Part shown: piece after piece, positions 1 to 13,000 of the stretch | How positions within the stretch are numbered: the first letter of the stretch is position 1 | Layout of the letters: every line of letters starts with the position of its first letter | Origin: Phoenix dactylifera | Taxonomy: Eukaryota > Streptophyta > Magnoliopsida > Arecales > Arecaceae | NCBI RefSeq assembly: GCF_009389715.1 | Contig: NC_052392.1 | Coordinates: forward strand, 33,900,125-33,964,124 | Direction of reading: 5' to 3' | Length of the DNA: 64,000 bases | Program-made: the position numbers and the translations under genes | The notes under the pieces: generated by a model | Database searches by the model: none | The model's input: the letters and a program-made list of their open reading frames with translations, nothing else | Told to the model about the DNA's origin: nothing

Positions 1-12
1 TAAAATTGTCAG

Positions 13-2482
13 GCAAAGGTGGGACGCCAGAAAGATTTTGAAGTTGCATTGCAAAGGCTTCGTGGAAAGGATGCTGATATTTCCCAAGAAGCTGCAGAGA
101 TTCAAGTTAGTTTCATACCCGAAAAATTACAGTCTAATAAAATAAAGCATTTAAAGTAGAATAAATGAAGGTTGATTATCAATTAATTTTTTGTTCACAG
201 GAAAACATTGAAACTCTTCAAATCCTTCCCAAGGCTAGGTTTCAAGACCTATTTCAGAGTAAATATGTTCGATCTGTCATTGTAAGAAACCATTTTGATC
301 TTTTGAGATTATGAAACATAGTAGCTATTTTTAGAGTCAGTCCTCTTGATCAAGTAAATTGGGATGTTCAGATTGGTGTTGGCCTAATGATGTTTCAACA
401 ACTTGGAGGGATCAATGGGATCGGATTTTATGCAAGTGAAACATTTGTATCTGCAGGTAGACAAAAAGATTTTTAAGTACTGTGGATGAGGTCACTAATC
501 TTGATATTTCACCTCAAAGATATAGGCTTACTCTTCATGCTGCAATCACAGGATTTTCTTCGGGAACCCTTGGAACCATTTTGTTTGGCTCTATTCAGGT
601 TTCAATTCTTTCAACTCCCTCAGGTTGCATAAATAATTCTTTGAAATGGTTACTAATAAACTTTTTACTACAGGTACCCATCACAATATTGGGTGCTATT
701 TTAATGGATAGGAGTGGAAGAAAACCTCTTATCATGGTATGTGAAGTGGACTTTTTTTTTTTCCTTTTCCTTTTTATATTAAATATTATTGAAGGTAAAG
801 CTTAGAATGAGCGCTTCTGCAATTCAGGTCTCTGCAACAGGGACGTTGATAGGCTGCTTTGTAACCGGGGTATCATTCTACTTGAAGGTGAGCATCAAGT
901 AGTCAATGCTTTAATAAACTCCGTACATTTACATTCTTCTCAGTCTAATACTACAATACCTCTTAAACAGGGACAGGGAATGCATGCTGAATGGGTTCCA
1001 ATACTAGCTCTTGCTGGCATTATTGTAAGAGTCAACATTATTAAGAAGCACTCTTTATTTCATATTTGAAATAAATGTTCATGCAATAAGCATAATTACA
1101 GTGATACCAAAAAAAAATGAGCATAATTACAGAACGATTATATGATATTTCAAGTTCATTGAAACCATGGTGTTTACTTAAAAATCCTTCTCATATTCAA
1201 TCATGCTTATCAACTTTTCGAATATGCTTTAGAAAAGAACTGGGGACATTTTATTGTTTTTTGATGATGAAGACATCACAACCCATATACGTCCATTACA
1301 TGAGCACTAGACATAAAAGTGATGAGACTACCTGTAACCTACCCAGTACTCTAAATCTTCCTCTTCTGTTACTTCCTAAAACAGGTTTATATTGGAGCAT
1401 TCTCAATAGGAATGGGAGCTGTTCCTTGGGTTATTATGTCAGAGGTATGAAGATTGGAAAGATCAAAAGTTCTTTATTGATAAGATTGTTCTTTTAATTT
1501 TCCTTAAAAGTTCAGAAAAGAAACAAATTCAGTATTTTAGCAAAAATTCTTTGGGTGCAGATATTCCCCATCAATATTAAAGGAATTGGTGGAGGCTTAG
1601 TGACCCTAGTGAACTGGTTTGGTTCCTGGGCAATTTCTTACAGTTTCAACTTTCTCATGAGCTGGAGTTCTGCAGGTAGCAACTCAAGCATTTTAATATC
1701 TATAGTTTACAACTGGTTCTCGGATATATTTGACATCAGACCGTGAATTGCCATACCGCAATATGGTTCAAGAACCGTTAAACTATAAGGAAACAATGGA
1801 CTTAGAAACATGGACATGCTGAATCTTGAAAGTTGTCAATCTCCTCAGAGCAGTTCTACTGTACAAAGATATTCTCACACAAAAAAGATATACAGCTGAT
1901 GTGCAAGTCTCCTATTGATCCCTTCCAACTGGGACCATAGATGCTGTCAAATTGGAAAGGAATAAGATAGCTACATAGAACTGTGCCACTTCTTTGCATG
2001 AGATTTATGTGTTATTAAAGCATAAATCGCCTCCATATACAGAATATGCATTCGTGACCTTCTGTATCACAAGAAAAGAGAAAAGAAAAGAAATAGGACA
2101 CCCGAAAAGATTTTATATCCTATCCACCAGTACTGAAAAATAAAAAGGCTCTACTACATCTTCTCATTGTCGCTTGGTTTTACTAGAGTTTCTTGAATAA
2201 ATTTTTGGCATGTTTTTAAAAACAATCAAAATAAACGAAAAAGTAAATAAGATAAACTAAGATTCTAGTGAAACCACGGAAAAAATATATATATCAAAAT
2301 AATTCATGTTTTTTTTGGTGTCAGCCAGATAGTTACATGCTTTTTCTCCTCCCCTTTCAGGTACCTTTTTCATCTTTTCTGCAGCCAGTGCAGCAACTAT
2401 TCTTTTTGTGGCAAGGGTAGTACCAGAAACAAAAGGTCGAACATTGGAAGAAATTCAGGCATCATTAAATTCCTACAAATGA
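13..2482 (+). CDS. ERD6-like sugar transporter, 3' part (last ten coding exons)
   Basis: Major-facilitator monosaccharide transporter of the ERD6-like (ESL) group; family members move hexoses across the tonoplast or plasma membrane, usually with protons. The 5' part lies outside the window. Exons read as 13-105, 201-281, 372-456, 552-598, 674-736, 828-887, 971-1024, 1385-1444, 1561-1675 and 2361-2482, all with GT donors and AG acceptors and one continuous frame to a TGA at 2480. Visible family motifs: [13 protein letters not shown], the loop motif DRSGRKPL, the PWVIMSE segment, and the C-terminal [12 protein letters not shown] signature. Exon lengths match exons 9-18 of the downstream paralogue one for one except the last (122 against 134 bp), so the two are tandem duplicates. 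No internal stop or frameshift was seen; the gene looks functional. Substrate and membrane cannot be told from sequence. Confidence 0.93.
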
Positions 2483-4059
2483 AGATTAACAAAAAATGAG
2501 TAACTGTTGTTGGCAAAGCAGTTAAGATAGTGTAGGGTCACATAGGATTTAATATTAGATGTTAAAGATGAAGGGGGAAATTCATACTCGTCATGTGTGA
2601 GTCGCCGATGTACCAAAAAAAAAAAAAAGATGAAGGGGAAAAAGCAATCAGTCATATCACTGTCTCCTCGAGATTTCATGATGTTTATCGTTTCATTCTA
2701 CTTTTTCATTGTCACTATATCCTATAAACTCTTACGCAAGGGCACCCATATTTGTTTAAATGGAGAATCTTTGTAATTTGTTGAAGGGGCTTCAAAATTT
2801 GCAAATTGAGTCATTGGGATTCTAGTAGAACAAATAAGTTGACATTTTGATATTTCCAAAATGGATGGTGTAATTGCAAGGTGCCAAAATGGATGGTGTA
2901 ATTGCAAGGCAGCATAGACACAAATTTCTAAAATCCAGAACATAATGCTGACGAGCTACAGAAAGTAGGCAGAAAACCTCTATTCGGGGTTAAGTTCAAT
3001 AGTATTTTCATTTCCACTTCATAAAGGATAATCTATTTAAGAGTTATTTCTTTAAGAAAAAAATGTCTTACATACAAATTCTTCAATAAAGACCAAGATA
3101 TATCATATCGTACCAAATCGGACGATATGGGGTGTACCGTACCTGTTCGGTACCAGTATGTGGAATGAAAAATATACCGACATTCGGTACGCCAAATCGG
3201 CTCCATATCGGACGTACCGACATAGTAATAGTGTGGCATCAATACGGGCCAGTACCAAGATGGCTACCTGGGTAAGTCATTTATTTACCTTCTATTGGAG
3301 AGCCTACGATAGTTTAGAACACTTAGAACTCCATCTCAGCTTATGCAGCGATCGGGATGCTTTTCATTACCCGAGAGCCTCCATCCTGAGCTTACTCAAT
3401 ATAAACTTCGACGGTAGTGTGAGTGCTGGTGGTAGCACAAGGTTAACAAAGCGGCAGATTGTATTGCATATTTTATAGTTATGCATTTGATAAAAAGGGT
3501 GGTGTAGACTAACAGTGCGGCTATGCTTTCTCTTCTTGCTGATTTTATTGAATGTATCCATACGAGAGCGGCACGGTTCGTTTGATTTATGACGGAAAAA
3601 AAAAAATCAACTTCCATCTGCCCCTCCAGAGAATATAAAAGGATTGCAAAATGGCGATTGACATAATTAGCCGGAGTAAACCAGGCGTTACCCTAACTTA
3701 CCCTCTACAAGTCACCATCTAGAGGGAAATAGCATCACACACTTGTAGTAGGTGGGAACAAAATATATTATATTTCGAAAACCATTACATATTCAGGATG
3801 TAATAACTGCTACCCGTCCAAAAAGTCTCCATATATATTATATTTCGAAATTTATTAATCTGACTAGGAAGAGAAATAAAAACAAGATCGATCGCTGTTG
3901 GCAGAAAATGACAAATTACGGAGGAAAAAAAAAACAATGGTAGCAGAAGCGGACGACAACGAAAGGCCATGCTCCTCAGATCTCTATATTGCTTTTACCT
4001 TCTTGCTGGCGCCCTATTTTTCATTCCATTAGAACAGAGAAGGCGGTGCGAGAGTAGCT
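2483..4059. other. intergenic region between the tandem transporters
   Basis: About 1.6 kb between the stop of the first transporter and the ATG of the second. It must hold the 3' UTR of the first and the promoter of the second. It contains one GTACC-rich dispersed repeat (3099-3262) and a short direct duplication near 2850-2910. Two similar AT-rich stretches (near 3762-3780 and 3826-3850, each with a TATATTATATTTCGAAA-like core) lie 200-300 bases before the ATG. I could not single out a convincing TATA box. Confidence 0.5.
3099..3262 (+). repeat. GTACC-rich dispersed repeat, locus 1
   Basis: A segment dense in GTACC, GGTACC and TACCG words, many of them self-complementary. It includes the shared block TACCGACAT and ends near CCAGTACCAAGATGG, matching the 3' side of the loci at 11.4 and 46.9 kb. 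It is unlike the surrounding AT-rich DNA. It has no coding potential that I trust. Confidence 0.6.
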
Positions 4060-7000
4060 ATGGCAGCAGCAGGAGAGGAGGAGATAGCGAGGCCTCTGAT
4101 GGAAGAGAGGGAGCACCCTCCGTCCTTCTCGTCGTTGGTGGTGGTGGTGGCGAGCACCGCCGTCGCCGTTTCCGGTTCCTTCGAATTTGGCTGCTCGGTA
4201 TGTAAAATTTTTACGTCGGCTTCACCTTCCTCCCTTCTTCCCGCTGTTTCATTTTCCCCTTTTCCTCCGTTTTCTGGTTCTCTTGGAAACAATTGCTCTT
4301 CGTCACGTGCGGTGCACGTGAGGAGAGATGTAATTTATCCTTCGTGGGTGGTGGATATTTCTTACCCAACCGATAGATGCAGTCTTGGTTGACTTTCTTT
4401 CGTTTGATGTTCTTGTTCTTGGTGCAAGAACGGAAACTGAGGGTGTATTTATCCAAAAATGAAATAAAGAGTTGGGCTTGCAGAGGCCATAGTTAGACAA
4501 AAGTGCAGTAAGATGGTTAGTAATTTGCTGAAATTGTATTGGAAAATGCCACGTGGCACGCAAGTAAGATGGTTTTTTCCACTTCCATGCGGCACCGGTT
4601 GAACTTCTATTGGTTTAATTTCACCGAGAGAAGAATAACGTGAGAGAAGAATAGATTTCTAGTGACTCAGATATGTGACTTGTTCAGAACTTGAGGATCT
4701 GGATAGAACAGTTTATTGTTAGCGGACTTGGGATGCTTGTCAGGTTGCAAACTATGTGGCTAAATAGTGAGTTCAGGTATCCATCTTTACGTATACAGTA
4801 CAAAGCCCTGCCCTTTGTCATGTCATGAAAACACTTGAAATTTATGGAAACCAAATCTCACAGGTTGCAGCCTCACAAACACACTCAGGCTAGTGAGCCT
4901 GTAAGAGGATTCATGATAGAATATCTTTCATGGTAACCTATGGACTCATTCAGGGCATTTCACTCTTCCTCTTATCTGTTTGTGGCGATGCAAAGAAGTT
5001 AAAGGTAGGAGTCTAGTAGTTCGAGAATTAAAACTTCTACTGCCATACATTTTCTTCATTCGATCGAGTTTGATCTCGCATGCCAGTAAAACTTGACTGA
5101 ATGCGTGCAATTATCTTTTGAACTAAAAGTGATAGTTAATCCAGTAGACTGAACAACTTCCATGATACATTTCCGGTGCCATATTTTTCTTCTTGTCAGA
5201 GCCAAAATGAGAGGATACTGTGCTGAAAAACTGCCTTTTTCCTCTTTCTCTGCCAATTACACACATGCAACCTTAACAAAGGTTTGCCTAACTTTTTCAT
5301 TCTTAAGTTGCATCCACTTTCTGCCCTACTGGTAATTGAAGAGACAAGCATGGAGAGATGGGGAAGGTTAGCAAGTAGGAACCTCTTATGGCAGCTCAGG
5401 TTCCTGATCATCAGTCATCATGCTATGTAAATTCCAAAGGAAGATATAACTGTGAATCTCCATCTGATACAGATTTTTCCTTCTATAAAAAGAAAGATAT
5501 AACGAAACATGCTTGCGCCTCTTATTTTTAATGTGACTTTAGACATTTGATGTTACTTCTAATGGGCATCCACTACGTGCTTATATAAATATGACATACA
5601 TGCTTATATAAATATGACTTTTTGTAGGCTATGTTGACTACTTTTTTTGGATTTTTTGTTGAATACGTGCTTATATAAATATGACATACATGCTTATATA
5701 AATATGACATTTTGTAGGCTATGTTGACTACTTTTTTTGGATTTTTTGCTTGAAATTTTACATTTGAAAGTGGCATCTTATTTTTTTCTGTGTTATTACC
5801 ATATCGCTGCCATTTTTTCATCTTTTCCTTTTAGGTGGGATATTCTTCACCAGCAGAATCTGGAATTATGCAAGACCTTAACCTTTCTTTACCCGAGGTT
5901 TGTTTCCAATCTGCATCTCTGCGTAGCATCTTAAAAATGTTAGTCAACCACAATACCAAAATCCAGATGTGGTGTAATTTCTAATATCGGTCATGCATTC
6001 CATAACAGAAAAAGTTCAACAAAAAATGTTACAATAGTTAACTAGTCACTCTGTTGTTCGTAGTTCATGGTAATGTTAAGTAAGATCCTAGATTTGCCCA
6101 ACCTTCTCAATGGTAACATGAAAAAAAAGACTGATTAGAGTAGCCGAAACATTGTTGTAGCAATAACCCCCAATTGGACAGACTAGAGTCTCACTTGGAA
6201 AGAGAAGTCCGTCAGGTGGAAAGAGTCCTTCCCTCATGAGAGCAAATGCATCTTCTTTGAATGGGGAGGAAGGCAAGGAAGTGAGTTTCTCCATCCCTCC
6301 TGGTAGGCCAGGTGAAGTGACAATCTAATCGAAGTGATGCATCCAAGACCATACCCTCATTAAACATGGAGCCTCTATTATGGCAGCACTGCAGACCATG
6401 CCAGCTTTACCAGGATGACGAAGTTAGTGAAGCTTTGGTGGAGATAGGGTGGAAAGCCTGATTGACCTCTGGCTTGCTGGGAGTCATCCTTGGAGGACTT
6501 TATAAACACAAGATGTTAGTGGCTTTGCATGTGTCTAAAACAGCACAGGAGAAGCGTATAAAACCATTCTCATAATTCATTTTGTAACGGTCCAAAATCC
6601 AAATCTTTTCACCTGAAGCCGAAGCCTTGGGAAGAAAAAAGATTTGGATAATTAAATGTGGGACCCACATGTTTAATTGAACAGGTCCAAGAGGAAACGT
6701 ATTCTACTCTTTGAGTAGAATAACGTGATATATTCACATGCTCAAATTCGTTAAGTAATGAATTGGATAATTGGCTTCAAAGTATCAAATTGGTAATAGA
6801 TTATTGATGGAAAAATATGGATCCTACATTGGGAGAACATATTTCAGTAAATGGTTTATATAGTGGCAGAACAGTTTTTAAAACCGTCAACTGTCAACAG
6901 TTGTGTCTATTCAAGGAATTTATTAACTTCCTATAACTGCTATTTGGTTGTAATATATAATTATCCTTCACTCCAGAAATCTGTATGTCTCCAGAAATCT

Positions 7001-10000
7001 GCAGGATCTTTTTCTGAAGTTGCAAACAGCTTTCCAGATTTGCTCTCTCTCTCTCTCTGCATTTGTTTCTTTATTCCTTCCAGCCCATTCCCCTAATTGA
7101 GTACTAAGCATTGAGTTTCAAACATGGCTTGAAGATTGTAGTACTTCATATTCAAGAGGTTTCATACCGTTTTATCCTGGGAGACAAACGTCTATACAAA
7201 CCTTAAGCACCGAGAGGGAGACGAATTTGTCTTAGGGAAATTGTGTTAAACACAAGACTCGGTTATCAAGTTCAATTGACATTCGAATCATTGTAAGTGG
7301 TTTTATACAAATTATGTTTGCATTGTTTTTATTTATCTCAGAATTTTAATATTGTAGTATTGATAAATTTACCCCATAACATTAAAATAGTAAGTGCATT
7401 GGTGGTAACAATTCCAACCACCTTTACCATGAATATGTCCGCTAATTGCATCAGAACTTATAAAGGGGACCAGCTGTTAAGGGATTATCACCAACCATGC
7501 ACATGTGGATAGTTGTCTTGGAAGAAGCTTATGCAGATAAGCATGATAACACTTTTTAAAATACATATTTAATGTAAAAAGTGTTAAAATATTTGCAGAA
7601 GAAGAAAAAAATAAGAGAAAAGAGAGAGAAAAATAGTTTTATTATTCTGTTCTATCATATTCGGTACATCTCAGGGGTTATATATACTTGTGTACAAACT
7701 CCATACAAGAAAAATAATATAAGCTGATATAGGGTCACATTAACAATGAAAAATATTACCGATTGATACAAGTTGTTATGTGATCCCTAAAATCACTCTA
7801 ACAAGATCATACTAATAAAAAATAATAATATAGGTTGATACAGAACATGCTAATAAATAAAATATTAGAGGCGATTCAGGTTGTTATGTGTAAAATTATG
7901 CTAACATCCCCCCTCAAACTCAAGATGGTACTATAGGTGCCAACTTGAGTTTGAAAACTGGATCACGAATGTACCAAAAACTAACATACTAGATGAAGAG
8001 CTGGAGTAGTAGCTCAGAAGCTGACAGGATAAACTAGAAGCTGATATAGAAGCTCAAAAACTGATATGATGGTAGATCAAAAGCTGACGCGACAACATAG
8101 AGCCTGATGTGGCAGAACACGAGCTATTATAGTAGCTCAGAAGCTGATGTAGCAGATAAGGAGTTGACATGATAACTCAAAAACCGATATGGCAGACTGA
8201 TGTGTCTGACTGACGTGACAAACTAACATATCTATCGATGTGACTGATTGATTTTTCTGATGATATGGCAGCAAGGAGACACCCAAAAGATGACAGTTGC
8301 AGCAAGGATAGAGCTTGGAGAAAAGGCAAGCGAAGGTCGATGATTCTCGTAGATGGAAGTACCATGGAAGAGGAGCAATTGGCTTTGAACTGGATAGTGA
8401 AGGAGCCGAAGGCAACAAATAAAATCGGAGATGGAGAGAATAGAGCCGAGTGACGGTGAGGAGAGACGACCGAAAATTTGAAATTGAAAAAAAAAAGCGG
8501 CGAAGAGAAGCTGTAGATCCATAGAAAACAAAAAATCTTCGGATATTAATCTACCAAAAATAGAGGATATGCAGATCTACTAATTAGATCAACATTGATT
8601 TATTAGAAAATAGAGGATCTGAGGAGAAACAGAAGATCTGCGGATCCACCAAAAAATAGAGTTTTTTTTGGGTGTTGTTTTACCCAAGAATAGAGATCGA
8701 TAGATTGGCAATGGGGTCTTCAAAACTTTTAGACATGGCGACGACGACTACAACAAAGGCAGAAGAGATAATGGCAGCAGGTTATGCGATCAGTGACTCT
8801 GATACCATGTTAAAATATTTTGCAGAAAAAGAGAAAATAAGAGAAAAAGAGAAAAATAATTTTATTTCTCTATTCCATCATATTTGGTACATCTCAGGAG
8901 TTATATATATATTTGTATACAGATTTTATACAAAGAATATAATATAGCCTGATATAGGATCACACTAACAATGAAAAATATTACTGACTGATACAAGTTG
9001 TTATGTGATCCCTAAAATTACTCTAACAAGATCATGCTAATAAAGAAAAATAATATAGGTTGATTCAGAATCACGCTAATAAAAAAAATATTATGGGCAA
9101 TGCAGGTTGTTATGTGATCCCTAAAATTATGCTAACATGGTCTCTCAAACTCAAGATGGTACTATAGTTGCCAATAATTTCAACATATTCCTATATTGTC
9201 CTATATCGTATATAATTTTTCTTACAAGTTCTTTAAAAAATAGATAATTCATGTTTCTTTTTATTCATTCTACAATTAAAGAGTAATAGTTGTATTCAAT
9301 ATCAATTTTTCAAGCCTTTATATTATATATTTCATTTAATAATTTTTAATTTTTAATATATTTTTAAAACAAAAAATGGTTGGATCAGTGATCCAAATCC
9401 CTTGTCAAATTCGCCTATGTGCAAGTTTAATAAGTACGTCTTAGACAACACCTGGTTATGGTGCATCATTTGCGATCTTAATTGTTGATTTCATTTCCAA
9501 TCTTTATGATTATGTCATTAATTTTTTTTTCATTAATGAATTCCACTCAAAATCTGATTTGTATCTGAATAATATCTGACTGATGTCTGTATTCAGATAG
9601 AGAAAATATGTTTTATGTGCTTTTCCCTAACTAACCTTTTATCCTAGCTCTCTACATCCCCTTTCATTTCGAAGTTCATGCTTTCTTGTCACATCTACCA
9701 ACACTATATAATTTGCCAATGATGTGCACCAAGGTATGTCTCTTGGATAATAGCTGGTAAAATATGTATACTCATTATGTAACAATTTGTTGTGCAGTAC
9801 TCTCTTTTTGGCTCGATACTGACAATTGGAGCAATGGTAGGTGCCATTTCGAGTGGGCGCATTGCAGATCTAATTGGCAGAAAATGTGTAAGTAACATAA
9901 GCAATTTAGTTTCTTTCTTTGGATCAACAGAAGAACAATATCTGAGAAAAATCTTAACATAAATGTTGACTGATAAGATCCTTTACTTGGTTGGTATTGC

Positions 10001-13000
10001 AATGCAGACAATGGCAGTATCAGATCTTTTCTGCATTGTGGGATGGCTTTCTATATTCTTGACAAAGGTTTTTGTTCCCACATTCCAGATTGGTCTTCTA
10101 GAGTTCTAACACTTAGATTAAAATGAATAAAAAGGAGCATGTAGAACTTCTGTCAAAATGAGCTACATATATGTATTATATGTTGAAAGAACTCTATTTG
10201 TTCTCAGATTATGGTTTTACCAATTATGTTCTCTAAATTAACCACTGAATATACATTCATTTCCATGCTGAAGGAATTGTGGTGGCTTGATCTTGGAAGA
10301 CTTTCAATCGGATTTGGTATTGGTCTCCTTTCTTATGTGGTGAGCATGATAAGATTATGACCAAAAGCAGATAGAAATCTCCAATCACATATTGACATAT
10401 ATATGCCACAACAAAGGTTTCTTTTTTTAGCTATTCAGTGATGCAGCTACAAACTTTGGCTAAAAACTGTAGAATCTGTATTGTGTAACATTACGAACAT
10501 GCACGAATAGAACAAAGAATTTAGTCATGAGATTAAAATATCACAAGCTGTAGAAAGTTGTGACATTTCGCTAACAAGTGCGACAGAATTATCTTTATAC
10601 TTTATTTATTTGTGTTAAAAAAGGAATAATTCAAGTCAAATGGCTAAACAGGTTCCTGTGTACATAGCAGAGATAACACCAAAGAATCTCAGAGGAGGAT
10701 TTGCATCTGTCAATCAGGTAAGAGCAAAAAAAAAAGCAGATTGTGTTCAGTGATATTACTTCTATACCAATGATTTCTACTTATCCCGTAGCTTATGATA
10801 TGTTGTGGAGTATCCCTTGCATACTTGCTGGGAGCAGCTTTGACTTGGCGTTCTCTGGCAGTAATAGGTACAATATTTTTTTCTTTTTGCACTTAAAGAT
10901 CTGTTTTTGGTTGTAGACATAGATATGTTACAATTCACAATATTATGCACATAATTTTTTCTACTCTTGCAGATGATTTGGTTGTACAACAAGGAATAGT
11001 ATCCAACACAACAGTCCTTGAACCTTACCATTACAAATTTTGGCAGCATAAAAGTTTGTCAGATTCTTTGTAAGAAGAATAAAATGAACATGTTAAAATT
11101 CAGTGTTTTTGAGATGTCAGAATGAACTCTTAATAGAAAAATTGGAACCAGTTTTTGCATACAGCTAATCTACCAAACATAATAACCGGTGGTTCAGATA
11201 CCTACAGACCTATGATTGACTTTATCACCATACAATTTTCAATCTTTATCTTGATATGGTCTTTGGATCACTAATATCAGCACAGAAGTGAGCAGATCTG
11301 TTTGAAGGAGCAACATGAATACGTATATATGTATGTATGCAATGGTCCCACCAAGGATATTGTTGTTTTCCTTTTTTCTTGGTAAACAACGGTAACATTT
11401 TATATTAAGAAAGCTATAACTTCAACTAAGGTTCGTTGTACTTGTCGGTATCGTACCGTACCATCCTGTATCGGTCAGTACCATACCATATTGGATGTTC
11501 CGCTATCGAACCAGTATGCAATCTCATACCGTACCAACACTTGATATGCCTTGTTGTCTCATACCATACCATGTACCGACATTATAATAGGATGGTACCA
11601 AGATGGGGTCCGGTACCGAGATGGCGAATCTTGCTCCAACATAATTTTAAAGCATAAAATTTTCAATTTTAAAGCCATTTCCTTGGTATTTCTACTGTAT
11701 ATGACAAAGGAGCATGCTTGATGTTTTCTTTTACAGGAATTATTCCATGTTTACTTCAACTACTGGGCCTTCTCTTCATTCCAGAATCCCCTAGATGGCT
11801 GGTTAGTCACTTAAATCCTTAAATCATCATCATAGATTCTAAGTTACGGTTTGTTATGTGCATGCGCCTATAGAGTACTTAATTGGTCATAATGTAAATT
11901 AAACATTACATTGATCATCATTTGGGAAACTTTCATGTCTTCATTGTAATTAGATACCTTTTAAACCAAGCATTTTCAAGAACTTATCTCTAGGATAAAA
12001 GAAGTCAAAACTTGCTTAGTTGTTGGCACACACCTGTTGGGAAGTAGCTTGGTTCTGTCCTTGCAAATTGTATGAAAGGGCAAAAAGTCCATTCTTTTGG
12101 GTTTGACCCCCTTTATGAGGAGAAGAGCCCATGTCATAGTAGGTTGTGTTCGGAATGGAAAAGCCCATAACAAAACCCATTCAAGGTCACCTCTCATATA
12201 AAAAGGAAAAGAGGAAGAAATTAGAGCTTAGAGGGATTGAGAGAAGAAAAGGTATTAGGGGAGATCTCTTCTGTTTCTGTTTGGGAAAGCCTCTTCCTAC
12301 TTAGAAGAAACCTTTGCAAAAGAAACCTTAGAAGCCCTATAGCTTTAGTAGGAGAAGAAGGCAACAAGGAGGAGGCAGCATTGGGTTTGTGAAGCCTATC
12401 TGCAAATTCGTAGCCATTATTCTTAATGTCCCAAATCAGTGTTCTACAAAGTGTTTTGAGAGATCTGTGTTGTTGAGTTCATTCACTTCATTCTAATACT
12501 TTGTATATTCAAATCAATATTTGTCTAGTTAAAAATGCCTTCTGTACACCAAGAGTTGCTATCTCTTGATCCGTGTTAGGCTCTAGTTTGTCTTGGAGAG
12601 GTTGTGTTCCAAGGGATGTTGTTCTTTTGATGTTGTGATCCTTGGCTTGGTCAAGAATAGAAACAAATTTGTAATCCTATTACCTCTTGGAGATGGTGGA
12701 TGTTAACCTGGACTCAGTCCCATGATATATCCTCGATGTGGTCTTCCATGTAAAATCTTGGCCTCTTGCTTCTTGGTGATTACTAATTATTTGTGTGCTT
12801 TATTTTGAATTTCCATTGTTCACACATGAAAAGGAAAGAAAGATATTTTTGTTGCTGTCACTCTAGGTCCATGTGCACTACTTTTAGAGTTGTGCATTGA
12901 TACCCTCTTTAGTGTGCACTAAGTTCTTTCTTTGTAAGCACTGGCTTTGAACTTGGACAAAATTTTCTCAAACTTATTTGGCCTTCTTTTCTCAACCCAA

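Larger units (their letters stand above)
7582..9175 (-). mobile_element. element D: small non-autonomous LTR retrotransposon, LTR-internal-LTR-internal
   Basis: Left LTR 7582-7906 and right LTR 8808-9137, both TG...CA. On the - strand a primer-binding site complementary to initiator tRNA-Met (ACTCTGATACCA on +, 8796-8807) abuts the right LTR, and a G-rich polypurine tract (TCCCCCCTC on +, 7907-7915) abuts the left LTR. The roughly 900-base interior has no gag or pol, so it is non-autonomous. After the right LTR, 9138-9175 repeats the sequence that follows the left LTR (CTCAAACTCAAGATGGTACT), so part of a second internal region is joined there. That is the expected product of recombination between LTRs of two adjacent copies. 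No target-site duplication was found. Confidence 0.75.
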
